Source: Dromaius novaehollandiae (taxonomy: Eukaryota; Chordata; Aves; Casuariiformes; Dromaiidae). Taken from it: a DNA stretch of 64,000 bases. Below the pieces are notes generated by a model. It made no database searches. It saw only the letters and a list, made by a program, of their open reading frames with translations, and was not told the origin of the DNA. This document shows positions 35,801-47,215 of this stretch, piece by piece (the stretch's first letter is position 1; every line of letters begins with the position of its first letter). Location: assembly GCF_036370855.1 (NCBI RefSeq), contig NC_088111.1, positions 24,959,501-25,023,500 on the forward strand, in the 5' to 3' direction. The translations under genes were made by a program, and so were the position numbers.

Positions 35801-38800
35801 CACTGCCTCTCCTCTGTTGGGTCCTGCCACATGACAAGGACAGCAAACAAATTCCCAGGTCCCCCCGCAATACATCTCTTGCATTATGCCCCATTTTGGG
35901 CACAACCAAAGGCAGACAAGGTACACATTTGTGCCCCACTGTGTGACAACCAAAAGCACACAAGCATGGATGCAAAACAGGCTTCCAAGCTCACGCTTCC
36001 AAGCCCATCTTGCAATGGCGCCTCTCTGCTCAGCGGCACACACCCTTGCCAAGCCAGCCTGCCCACCTCTCCCCAAACTAACTCCTGCCGCCACCTACCT
36101 GGGAGCTGCTGCCTGAGCTCGACCAGTCCATCGGCTGGGCTGACCTGGCTGTTGCCTGCCCAGCTGTCTTCACCGCCTGCAAAGCAAAAGGAGGCATTTT
36201 GAGGCAAAGGCACACTGAGAGAACCACCAAGAGCCACTGCCTCTTCTCTCCCGGGTCCTGCCACATTACAAACCCAGCAAACACATGCCCAGGTCCCCAG
36301 CAACAACGTCTCTTGCATTATGCCCCATTTTGTGCACCTCCAAAGGCACACAAGCATGGATGCAAAACAGGCTTCCAAGCCCATGCTTCCAAGCCCATCT
36401 GGCAATGGTGCCTCTCTGCCCAGTGGAACACACCCTTGCCAAGCCACCCTCTCCAACTCTGCCCAAACTAACACCTGCCGCCACCCACCTGGGAGCTGCT
36501 GCCTGAGCTCGACCAGTCCATCGGCTGGGGTGACCTGGCTGATGCCAGCCCAGCTGTCTTCACCACCTGCAAAGCAAAAGGAGGCATTTTAAGGCAAAGG
36601 CCTGCGGAAAGAACCACCAAGAGCCACTGCCTCTTCTCTGTCGGGTCCTGCCACATGCCAAGGACAGCAAACGCACTTCCTGGCCAACTCGCAACAAAGT
36701 CCCCTCTACTCTAGCCCAATCTGTGCCCAAGCAAAGGCACACAAGGCACACATTCCTGTGCCCCATTTTGTGCACAACCAAAGGCACACAAGCATGGATG
36801 CACAACAGGCTTCCAAATTCACGCTTCCAAGCCCATCTTGCAGTGGTGCCTCTCTGTGCAGCGGCACACACCCTTGCCAAGCCAGCCTCCCCACCTCTCC
36901 CCAAACTAACTCCTGCCGCCACCTACCTGGGAGCTGCTGCCTGAGCTCGACCAGTCCATCGGCTGGGCTGACCTGGCTGATGCCACCCCAGCTGTCTTCA
37001 CCGCCTGCAAAGCAAAAGGAGGCATTTTGAGGCTAAGGCCTGCGGAAAGAACCACCAAGAGATACTGCCTCTTCTATCCCAGGTCCTGCCACATGACAAG
37101 GACAGCAAACACATGCCCAGGCGCCCCCGCAACAACGTCTCTTGCATTATGCCCCATTTTGGGCACAACCAAAGGAACACAAGCACGCATGCAAAACAGG
37201 CTTCCAAGTTCACGCTTCCAAGACCATCTTGCAATGGCACCTCTCTGCTCAGCAGCACACACCCTTGCCAAGCCAGCCTGCCCACCTCTCCCCAAACTAA
37301 CACCTGCCGCCACCTACCTGGGAGCTGCTGCCTGAGCTCGACCAGTCCATCGGCTGGGCTGACCTGGCTGATGCCAGCCCAGCTGTCTTCACCGCCTGCA
37401 AAGCAAAAGGAGGCATTTTGAGGCTAAGGCCTGCGGAAAGAACCACCAAGAGATACTGCCTCTTCTCTCCTGGGTCCTGCCACATGACAAGGACAGCAAA
37501 CACATGCCCAGGTCCCCCCACAACAACATCTCTTGTATTATGCCCCATTTTGTGCACAACCAAAGGAACACAAGGCGCACATTCGTGTGCCCCATTTTGT
37601 GCACCTCCAAAGGCACACATGCATGGATGCAAAACAGGCTTCCAAATTCACGCTTCCAAGACCATCTCGCAATGGCACCTCTCTGCTCAGGAGCACACAC
37701 CCTTGCCAAGTCACCCTCCCCACCTCTCCCCAAACTAACACCTGCTGCCACCTACCTGGGAGCTGCTGCCTGAGCTCGACCAGTCCATGGGCTGGGGTGA
37801 CCTGGCCGATGCCACCCCAGCTGTCTTCACCACCTGAAAAGCAAAGGGAGGCATTTTGAGGGAGAGGCACACAGAAAGAACCACCAAGAGCCACTGCCTC
37901 TTCTCTGTCGGGTCCTGCCGCATGCCAAAGACAGCAAACACATTCCAAGGTCCCCCTGCATTATACCCCATTTTGTGCATCTCCAAAGGCACACAAGCAT
38001 GCATGCAAAACAGGCTTCGAAGCTCACGCTTCCAAGCCCATCTCGCAGTGGCACCTACCTGGGAGCTGCTGCCTGAGCTCGACCAGTCCATTGGCTGGGG
38101 TGACCTGGCTGCTGCCTGCCCAGCTGTCTTCACCACCTACAAAGCAAAAGGAGGCATTCAGACGGAGAGGCACACTGAGAGAACCACCAAGAGCCACTGC
38201 CTCTTCTCTCCTAAGTCCTGCCACATTACAAACCCAGCAAACACATGCCCAGGTCCCCAGCAACAACGTCTCTTGCATTATGCCCCATTTTGGGCACAAT
38301 CAAAGGCACACAAGCATGGATGCAAAACAGGCTTCCAAGCCCATGCTTCCAAGCCCATCTTGCAATGGCGCCTCTCTGTGCAGCGGCACACACCCTTGCC
38401 AAGCCACACTCCCCACCTCTCCCCAAAATAACACCTGCCGCCACCTGCCTGGGAGCTGCTGCCTGAGCTCGACCAGTCCATCGGCTGGGGTGACCTGGCT
38501 GATGCCACCCCAGCTGTTTTCACCAGCTGCAAAGCAAAAGGAAGCATTTTGAGATAAAGGCACACAGAAAGAGCCACTGCCTCTCCTCTGTTGGGTCCTG
38601 CCACATGACAAGGACAGCAAACAAATTCCCAGGTCCCCCCGCAATACATCTCTTGCATTATGCCCCATTTTGGGCACAACCAAAGGCAGACAAGGTACAC
38701 ATTTGTGCCCCACTGTGTGACAACCAAAAGCACACAAGCATGGATGCAAAACAGGCTTCCAAGCTCACGCTTCCAAGCCCATCTTGCAATGGCGCCTCTC

Positions 38801-39773
38801 TGCTCAGCGGCACACACCCTTGCCAAGCCAGCCTGCCCACCTCTCCCCAAACTAACTCCTGCCGCCACCTACCTGGGAGCTGCTGCCTGAGCTCGACCAG
38901 TCCATTGGCTGGGCTGACCTGGCTGTTGCCTGCCCAGCTGTCTTCACCGCCTGCAAAGCAAAAGGAGGCATTTTGAGGCAAAGGCACACTGAGAGAACCA
39001 CCAAGAGCCACTGCCTCTTCTCTCCTGGGTCCTGCCACATGCCAAGGACAGCAAACACATGCCCAGGCGCCCCCGCAACAACGTCTCTTGTATTATGCCC
39101 CATTTTGTGCACAACCAAAGGCACACAAGCATGCATGCAAAACAGGCTTCCAAGCTTGATCTTCCAAGCCCATCTTGCAATGGCGTCTCTCTGTGCAGCA
39201 GCACACACCCTTGCCAAGCCACCCTCCCCACCTCTCCCCAAACTAACTCCTGCCACCACCTACCTGGGAGCTGCTGCCTGAGCTCGACCAGTCCATCGGC
39301 TGGGCTGACCTGGCCGATGCCACTCCAGCTGTCTTCACCACCTGCAAAGCAAAAGGAGGCATTTTGAGGCTAAGGCCTGCGGAAAGAACCACCAAGAGCC
39401 ACTGCCTCTTCTCTCCCGGGTCCTGCCACATGCCAAGGACAGCAAACACATGCCCACGTCCCCCCGCAACAACGTCTCTTGCATTATGCCCCATTTTGGG
39501 CACAAATGCACGCAAGGCACACATTGGTGCCCCATTTTGTGCACCTCCAAAGGCACACAAGCATGCATGCAAAACAGGCTTCCAAGCTCCCACTTCCAAG
39601 ACCATCTTGCAATGGCACCTCTCTGCTCAGCAGCACACACCCTTGCCAAGCCAGCCTGCCCACCTCTCCCCAAACTAACACCTGCCGCCACCTACCTGGG
39701 AGCTGCTGCCTGAGCTCGACCAGTCCATCGGCTGGGCTGACCTGGCCGATGCCAGCCTAGCTTTTTTCACCAC
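32889..39773 (-). CDS. 18 tandem 78-nt exons encoding a 26-residue repeat (unidentified protein)
   Basis: On the minus strand each monomer shows TGCTTTGCAG, a 78-nt block, then CTCCCAG|GTAGGTGG. The exon lies at box position minus 2 to plus 75 (for example 33325-33402 and 34153-34230). Every block starts with two bases that complete a Gly codon (Ala in copies 8 and 15) and ends with one base, so all are symmetric phase-1 exons and can be joined or skipped without a frameshift. The repeat begins GGEDSWGGISQVTPADGLVE and ends LRQQLP. Variable positions: D/N, W/L, G/A/S, I/N/S, S/G, Q/R, T/S, D/N/H. Seventeen of 18 copies are open. Copy 18 (39696-39773) has TAG for the Trp codon. Copies 8 and 15 (35675, 38449) have a GC donor. 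Copy 1 (32889) has T before its GT. The family is unknown to me; splicing is inferred from sequence alone. Confidence 0.55.
33403..36176 (-). repeat. higher-order repeat unit 1 (2,774 bp, seven monomers)
   Basis: Monomer spacings 438, 391, 438, 303, 390, 424 and 390 sum to 2,774 and repeat exactly in the next unit. Identical peptides can be read at matching offsets throughout. Confidence 0.9.
36177..38950 (-). repeat. higher-order repeat unit 2 (2,774 bp)
   Basis: Near-identical to 33403-36176. The one difference I noticed is ccatcggctgg at 36128-36138 against ccattggctgg in this unit, which changes Asp to Asn in the exon at 38873. Such identity means a very recent duplication, gene conversion, or an assembly artefact. 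Confidence 0.9.
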
Positions 39774-40519
39774 CTGCAAAGCAAAAGGACACATTTTGAG
39801 GCTAAGGCACACAGAAAGAGTCACTGCCTCTTCTCTGTCAGGTCCTGCCACACGCCAAGGACAGCAAACACATTCCCATGCCTGCCCCACCAGGGTCTCT
39901 TCTACTGGCATCCCATTTGCTCTTACTGACCGCCTACAAGAATGGATACACAACACGTTTTCCAGCCTCATCTTGCAAGGTTAAGCATCGGGCTTAACCT
40001 GAGAAATTTTATGAGCCCTAGGCTATTCCCTAGCTCTCCCCATAAGCTCATTTTTAGTGCATATCAGCAAGATTCAATAGGGAAGCAGAAAAGCATGGTA
40101 CTGCCTCTTACTTATCGCAATGCCACTAGCTATTTGTTGCGGATTATGAGATTTTCATGTATTCCCCATCTCCCTCTCAGTGCAATGGGATGCTCAGAGA
40201 CATCTGTTGTCAGAATTGCTTTTCATCTGGGAATCTCCACTGTAGCGTTGGCAATGGAGAGAGGTCACCAAGCTGCTCTCACCACATGTTCAGTTATGAC
40301 CTGTGTCCTCAGGTGGGCCTTCCCCTTCTGTGACTACCCTCTTGCTTTTGCTGCATTGAAATAACTTCTGTACTAGTAGCCGGAGACCCTTCTGCAAAGC
40401 TCATCCCAAGCTCTCTTTAAGGCCTCTTCTTTTCCTTATCCTGTCTGATCTTACAGACTTCCCTGCTCTCCTGACCTATGACAAACTATCTAGGACTCCA
40501 AGGACGACTTTCCCCTTCT

Positions 40520-40800
40520 CTACACAGTACTCCTTGCTTTCATAGTAAACCATACAGGGGGGTTTACTGGGACCCTTAGTCTTTCACTCTTGATTGTAAG
40601 AAACAGGCTGCTCATGCTCTTCATGCAGAATTTTAGCAGCCTGCAGGCTCCTGCGGCTTTTTCCTGGGCAGTCTTCTGTAGTATTTTACTAATTGCCTCT
40701 TCCTTACATCGCTCCCTTTCTTGAAATGATCTGTGTACATCCTGGCTCTGGTTGGCTTGCACTTTGCTATTCTCATGTTAAGCCCAGCTGCACTTCACCA
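40520..40800 (-). pseudogene. broken coding-like block upstream of the repeat-exon array
   Basis: The minus strand reads HRSFQERERCKEEAISKILQ and on to KTAQEKAAG, a charged coiled-coil-like stretch. After a one-base shift near 40648 it continues in another frame as AAKILHEEHEQPVSYNQE, then TGA, then further protein-like sequence. This looks like an old exon with a frameshift and stops, possibly from an ancestral 5' part of the array gene. Family unknown. Confidence 0.35.
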
Positions 40801-42690
40801 CCCCAGAGTGACTCTCTCCAGTACCTCCCAGACTAAATCCTGCACAAACTAAATCCAGACCAAGTCCACCACAGTGTCTTTTCTCACTGCTTCACAGACC
40901 ACCTGGTGTAGGAAGCAGCCCTTTACAAGCAGGAGACACTTCAGGTCTGAAGGCATCGTCTCCTGACAGGGCCTCTGGCCTTCTAGCCAAGCATCACAAG
41001 ACGTCAGTGCTGCCTCTGTGCCTCTTCCCATCTTCCCCTTTGTGTGAGGCAGCCCAGCTGGAACCTCAGCCAGCCCTTCCAGGCCTTTGGCAGGCTCTCC
41101 CCCTCCTCCTCAGCGCAGGAGGAAGGCCAGGGCACAAAAGCCTGGAGCCTGCCCTGTCTGATGGAAAAGGGCAGAGAGGCATGCCTGCCTCTGCTTCGCC
41201 CAGCACCTACCGCTGTGTCACTGTTGAGCCATGCACAAATACTCCCCTGTGTCTCTCCCCATGTAGGTGTCACTTCCCCCTTGGGGGCTTTGGACCAAGG
41301 GCAGGGCTGTTCTCTTCACTCTTTCAAAGCACTTTGTGTTCATGTCAGCCATGGTTGTCAGCCCAGAGGCTTTGTGTCCCTTGGCCAGGGCAGTTGCAAG
41401 GAGTTCAGGATCTAATGACAAGGCTGCTTTTCCTGTAACTCCAAGAGCCCCTGCCCTAAGGACCCTCTGCCAAATGCCTGCAGACCAGGTGATCATCTGA
41501 GGCTGCAGCCTCCCTCCAAACCCCCTCTCCCAGAACATCAGGTGATGTTTCATCCTCAGGAATTTAAATGCCCACAGGCATTTCCAACAACTCCAGGGCC
41601 TCACCCAGGGACATCCCCCCTGCCAGGGCTGGAGGCTCCCAGGGGCCAAGACCAGCTCCCCAGCATCAGCAGCCCCTGACTGCTCCCATTCCCTGGGGTC
41701 CAGTCGAGACTGCCCATGCCAGGCCAAGTCCTCCCTCACCTCCGCCACACACTGCCTGGGTGCGGCTCCCCAAGGCCAAGGGGAAAGTGGAACGGTTCAT
41801 GGATAAATGAGCGGCCCAACCTCATCTCTTCCCCATTACCTCCATCACACCCTGCCCCGCCAGCCCCATCTCGTGGGCCTGCCTCCCCTCTCACCCACCC
41901 CGCAGGCCTCCCCCACGCCAGCACCAGACATACCTGCCCAAGCTGGCAGGCCCTGCTGCGCACCCGGCCTCTTCTCCCCAGGCCGACACGGCGAAGGCCA
42001 CAGGCGACCTCCTTCCCTCCTGTGCACATGGGCATCATGAGCAGCAACACACCAACAGCCACCGACCACGGGGAGAACCGCTCTGGCACAGAAACCCCAC
42101 GGCCGGAGCCCTGAGTGCATCCGTGTTCCCATGGCGATAACGGCCACTCAGAATGGAAGCAGAAGGGGGCCAGGAGGGGGCTGGGGGAGACGGCCCTGTA
42201 GCACTCGCCTCAGCACTGCCCACCACGGCTGCAGAGACCAAACCTGGGAGCAGCCAGCACTTGCTGCTTTGGACTGCGTCCCCCACTTGATGCCCAGCTG
42301 CTTTCCCAGTCATGGTTTCTTCTGGGTGCAGAGGTTTGGGCCCGCCACTTGCAGCAGGACAAGAGCGCCCCAGCACTGTGCTGATGCTCAGAGAGGAGGA
42401 TGTTATGCTACGATGCGACCCATCGTTCTCTGTCCCCACCAAAGCCCTCAGGCTGAGACCCCATCTGGGCATGTGCTGACACTCCCAAACCAGCCTGGAT
42501 AACCGGTACTGCACACCGGACCCCAGAGGTTTAGGAGCACTGTGCAAGGGAGCTGGGCGTGTGGTGCTGCACATGCAGCACAGCCCCTCTGCGCTGCTCC
42601 CACTTTGCCTGCTGGGGAGCAGCGCTGAGTCCAAGCCCAGATGTCACAAAACAAGACAGAGCCCCCAGCGCTGAGCCTGGGCTGAGCTGG
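40800..42690. other. GC-rich intergenic DNA
   Basis: Open frames up to about 199 codons occur on both strands, as expected in GC-rich DNA, with no motif or splice support. A partial X-box-like GTTCCCATGGCGATAAC lies at 42124-42140. Confidence 0.35.
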
Positions 42691-42699
42691 CACCTCCTC

Positions 42700-43320
42700 T
42701 CAACCCTGGTCCTCAGGTGTGCAGCAGCTCAGGGCTGAGCCCCAGGGTCCTGCAGGGGCTGGGGATCCCCCTGCCGTGGGCCAGGCCAGGGTGGTGGAGC
42801 CAGCACGTGACCAGAGCTGGTCGGTGCCTCCTGGCTGGCAGACAGGGTCCCAGGGCCAGCGCAGCCATAGCCAAGGCCGAGCGAGCTCAGGAGCCCCACG
42901 CTGACTCTGGCTGGGCTGTGCAGGGAGGGACTGGGGTATGGCATGGCCCTGCACCACTGCTCCCAGCACCGGCGGCCCAGAGCTGGGCTCCCCTTGCTGC
43001 CCCGCACGGCCCCCAGGGCAGCCAGGAGCCCCGCAGCGCTCCTGCGGCAGAGCCCAGCCCCTGCGGGGCAGCGGCCGGGCCCCGGGGCCCTGCACTGCCC
43101 AGGCACATGATGCCAGGCTGCCCCGAGGCCCCACCATGCCCCGCCCTGCCGCCCACAAGATGGTGCCTGGGCCGGGGAGGGCCGCCCACTGGGTCACGTG
43201 GCACTAAGGTTGCTATGGCATCGTCCCCTCCATGCGGCCCTCCTGTTGGCTGGCAAGAGGATGAGGGTGGGGATCCCTTGGACTGACAGTTCTGCCAGCC
43301 AATCGGAGTCTAGCATTCAG
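42700..43320 (-). promoter_or_regulatory. inverted copy of the CpG-rich promoter-like block
   Basis: Read on the minus strand it repeats the 3320-3780 block: a CCAAT element at 43299-43303 beside GATTGGCTGGCAGA, an X-box-like GATGCCATAGCAAC near 43209-43222, then ACCATCTTGTGGGCGGC, then GC-rich sequence with 'ccgcaggggctgggctctg'. Further on, CCCTCCCTGCACAG looks like a splice acceptor. Motif order and spacing are kept while the sequence between has drifted, which suggests promoter function in at least one copy. No protein product identified. Confidence 0.5.
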
Positions 43321-43344
43321 AGTCTGCAGGAGGGGAGGAAGTTG

Positions 43345-43500
43345 TGGGGCCTCATCTGGAGGAGAGAAGAGAGAGGAGAGAAAGAGAGAGTGAGGGGGGG
43401 AGAGAGAGAGAAAAAGAGAGAGGGAAGTGAAAGAGAAGAGGGAGAAAAGAAGGGGAGACGAGCATGGAGGAGCGAGAGAGCAGCGGGAAAGCAAGAGAGC
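43345..43500 (+). repeat. GA-rich low-complexity tract
   Basis: Runs of GAGA, GGGGGGAGAGAGAG and AAAGAGAGAG on the plus strand, immediately next to the promoter-like block. Purine-strand asymmetry is common near promoters. Confidence 0.85.
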
Positions 43501-46500
43501 AGGGCAGAGCTGTGCTGGCAGTGACCGCTGCTCCCTCGCCTCTCCCTGTCACACTGAGGTTACCTCTGCCTTCCCCACAGCCTCCTGCCCTCCCTGCAGA
43601 AATGCTTTCTCCCCAGATCTGGCCAGCCAAAAGCCCTCCCGGCCTCACTGAGAAGCACGGGGCCCTGACAGCAAAACTGCCCCAACCCTGTGGGGGCTGC
43701 AGGGCCAGCACGGACACCTGCTCTCACCAGGACCTTTAGCAAAGGGGGCCATTTGTCAAGCAATCTGGGTGGGGGGAAATGGCCAAGACTAGGCATTTCC
43801 CCCAGGGCTGGCCTACCCTGGAGCTCAGATTTAACTCTGCTCCTGCTTCTCTGAGCCTGGTGTCCTTTCCCATGGCAAGAGCATGCTCCAGCTGCTGCCT
43901 CTGCAGTGCAGCGCCTGTGCCCATTGCACAGCCCCGGAAGAAGTCCCCCACCAACCACCTTGGCCATGGGGGCCTTGCAGATGCTCCTGAGATCACTGTG
44001 CCTCCAGCAGGTTGCAAGGTATCCCCTCTGGGCCCTCCCACCCAGACACACCGGGGAAAACCCACCCTTTGGGAACAGGGGTCACAAAGCCACCTCAGGG
44101 ACTAGCTTTGGTCACTCGCTGCTTTGGGGCACTTACCCAACATCTCCTGCCGTGCACGCATCCTCCCTCCCTCCCTGTATACTGGCAGGACAGTGCTCCC
44201 TGCCAGGGGCTTCTGACACTTCCTTGCAAACAGCATCACCAGTGCTGAGAAAAAAAGCCCCTCGTGGGTAAATGAGAGCAGAACTGGGACAAGACCAACA
44301 TGTGTCTCTCCGGCACCCCAGGTCCCAGGTCAGGCTCCTGCCCAGAAAACTCCAGCCTAAGAAACGCTGGCTGAGGACTGGCTGCCTGCTGTGAAGAAGC
44401 CAGAGATCCTAGCTGCTCCCCAAAATGACCTGCCTGGCAGCACCCAGGAGGCAACAGCTGCAGATGCAACCAATATTTAGCACTACCCCAAGAGCACTAA
44501 CAAACAGAGCCACTGTTGTGCCCCACACACAGTGTTGCCCCCCTCCCCCCCAAAAAATCCCAGGGTAGCAGCGGGTTGTCAGGGAGCCCCAGCGATGGGC
44601 ACAGCAGGCCCCAGGCCCAGACATTTCTGCATATCCATGGACAAGCGCTAAAAGCTCCTTCACAGCTCCCCCCACCACAGAAGGAGAAGGCAGAAGAGCA
44701 GTCAGCACCACAACCTGGTGTAGCAGAAGCCAAAATATCCCCCCTCGTCATGGCAGGGCAGGACCGGACCCCAGCTGGACACCACTCCCTGAGCCCTTCA
44801 TGGCAGAGACCTCGCTGTAGCCGTGCTACCAACAGCGGCTCTGACCCATTGCAAACAAAGAGCTGCCATCACTGGGGATTTATGGGCCACACGGAGCATC
44901 AGGGGGATGCTTGAGCCTCTTCCCAGGGAGAGGGCAGCGAGGGGCATATATAAAAATATGTGCACACAAAAACACACACAAATCACCGCACACCCTACAA
45001 ATCACCAAGAGACCTCTACTTTTCAGATGAGCCTTTGTTACCTGATTATTTCCCTATTTCAGTTATCTTTTCACTTCAAGTATCAAGTATCTTCAAGTAT
45101 TTAGCCATTCCTGCAAGTATCATTGTTGCAATTGGCATTTCTCCCACAGGAAAACCCACAGGCCAGGACTGGGGAGGGCTGAGATTAGCCCCAGTCCCCT
45201 TAGCAGCTGCTTCAAGGAGAGATTTCAACTCTGGCCCAGGAAGAGGTCTGGACCCATCCTTCCAGAAGCTTCATCCCCAATAACCCCTCCAGGGACTTGG
45301 GGACTCCTGTTCCAAACCTCAATACATCCGCTGCTCGCCTCGGGACCCCCAGCAAGGGCACAGAGCACACAAGGGGCAGGGGGGCTTTCTCCAAACACTG
45401 CCAGCGACTCCTGCCCCACGACAGGCTGTAACACAAGAGCCCCAAAACCTCTGCTTCCCTTAGTGCTTACTCAGCCCAGAGTTGAAAACACAATTTGAGC
45501 AGGTTTGCTTTTAGACTGCCTGGAAACCTCAACACACTTTCCTTTCCCTGCGCTCCTCCTGAGCGGGCTGCTCGCACCTCCTTTCCTCTCTGTCTGCCTT
45601 GGCTGGGGAAAAGTGCCCAGGAAGTCTGCCTGCAGTGCTTCTAGTTGGGCTCTTCTCATTGCTTGTCCAAATGTGCCACAGAGCCTAGGAAGGGGATTTT
45701 CCTGCTCCAAAGATGCACAACGTGCCTGTCCTGCATGGCAGGAGCAGGGTACAAATCCAAGTGAGGAATCAGAAGGGAGCTCCATGGGCCCTCCCAGCCC
45801 TTGCTGGCTCCCTCAGGAGACTCCTTTCCTCTGAGATACCAAGGCCTTGCCTCCAGGGATCAAGACACTGAGCTTGCTAAAAGGAGCTGAGTGCCTTCAT
45901 GGCAAAATTCCTGTTATCCAAGAAGAGTTGGGGTCATTTCCATGCAGGAGGTGCTGCCTCCATCATGTCAAAAACCAGATGCTCAAACGTGGAAGGAGGC
46001 ACAACAGGCTCCATGGCACCCAGTCTGTCTGCTGGACCCTGCTGCTTCATTTCAGGCACCACTTTGCAAAAGGAAGGAAAATCCATGCCCCCTCCTCAAC
46101 TCTTTCTCTCTCTGGCCCTGTTGCCTGCCAGGAGCCCCCAGCCAGCTCCTGCCAGGTGCAACCAAGCGGCTGCTGCCACCCACCCCAGCTGCATCCTGCC
46201 CTCTCCCTCAGCAGTGCCACTGCTTCCTCCCTCTGACCACTCCCAGCCTTTGGGCACTTTCTGCTTCTGGGGTTTGGGAAAATGCAGCAGGCTCAGAGCA
46301 AAGCAGAAGCACCGCAATTCAAACCCCAGGGAGGGGAGGTAGAGCAAGGCCATTCTTGCACAGCCCCAGGGCAGCCAGGGACCCCTGGGCAGAAGGATGG
46401 GATGGGGCAGCCCCAGGATGGACCAGAGCATGACCAGGAGCAATAAAAAAATCTCTGCTCACCCTCTGGTATCCTGCTCCCCTCCAGCTCCCTCATGCCT

Positions 46501-46860
46501 GCGCTCTCCCCAGGCTCGTTGAGGGCAGGCAGGGGGACTACAGACCCCACACCCATCCCAGGGAGCCCAGCTGCCTCACTGACCCCAGCCCAGCTCTGGC
46601 CACGAGGCCCCACTGCCTTTCCACCACCAGAAGAGCTCAGCTCTCCAGCTCTGCCCACGCTCTGTCCCCGGACCCTCCTGCCCTCCCACTGCTCGAGAAC
46701 CCCCGGTACCTGGGGGCCAGGGGGAGGCTCCCACAACCATCAATGCCCTGAGCATTGCCAGGTCCCTGCTGCATGCTGGAACCTTGGGCCGGGCCGGGCC
46801 AGGAGGGGGCTGATGTGCTGGAGCCCCCCTGGCTGGCCCTGCTCTGGCAGCACTGCTGGG
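43500..46860. other. GC-rich DNA, no gene recognised
   Basis: Many overlapping open frames on both strands without motifs. An AATAAA lies at about 46441-46446 (plus), but no coding frame could be tied to it. A short TATATAAAAATATG/CA-rich stretch is near 44946-44990. Confidence 0.35.
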
Positions 46861-47215
46861 ACCATGCTGGAAGTACTGGGAGCAGTTCTGGACTCCCAGG
46901 ACAAGACAGACATGGTCGTGCTGGAGCAAGTCCAGCAATGGGCCACACGGATCATTGGGGGACTGGAGTATCTGCCACCCGAAGCGTGGCTGAGGGAGCT
47001 GGGACAGTTTAGCATAGAGGAGGGGAGACTCAGGGGGACCTTTTCAATGGGTAGAGAAAGAAATACATGATGTGGGAGGGAGAGGTTACAGAAGATGGAG
47101 CCAGACTCTTCTCAGTGGTCCACAGGGACAGGACAAGAGGCAATGGGCACACAAGGAAAGACAGAAATTCCATTTAACCATAAGAAAAGCCCATTTCACT
47201 GTGAGGGTGACTGCG
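46860..47215 (+). mobile_element. CR1-type LINE fragment, end of ORF2
   Basis: The plus strand reads VLEQVQQWATRIIGGLEYLP followed by EAWLRELGQFSIEEGRLRG, matching the remembered CR1 ORF2 end (ERVQRRATKMI.GLEHL...RLRELGLFSLEKRRLRG). It then runs through GACAGGACAAGAGGCAATGG, typical of the CR1 3' part. Truncated and broken. Confidence 0.85.

Larger units (their letters stand above)
32870..39900 (-). repeat. tandem array of 18 monomers (390-438 bp), each carrying one exon-like cassette
   Basis: The box 'gggagctgctgcctgagct' starts at 32891, 33327, 33717, 34155, 34546, 34984, 35287, 35677, 36101, 36491, 36929, 37320, 37758, 38061, 38451, 38875, 39266 and 39698. Spacings are mostly near 390 or 438; one short monomer of 303 recurs. 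The size difference comes from an extra block of about 47 bp around 'ccccattttgtgcacaacc'. Other fixed parts are 'aaccaccaagagccactgcc' and 'gcacacacccttgccaagcc'. Long open frames on both strands in the rest of the monomer simply reflect repetition. The last monomers toward 39.9 kb are the most diverged. Confidence 0.95.

Noticed and set aside
32870-39900. CRISPR-like array
   Set aside because: Repeat spacing is regular, but the monomers are 390-438 bp and similar along their whole length, and the context is a vertebrate genome.
32868-39971. Dozens of 60-199-codon frames on both strands in the tandem array
   Set aside because: They recur in every monomer, mostly read intron parts, and many lie on the strand opposite the splice-framed cassette. 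Only the 78-nt blocks were kept.
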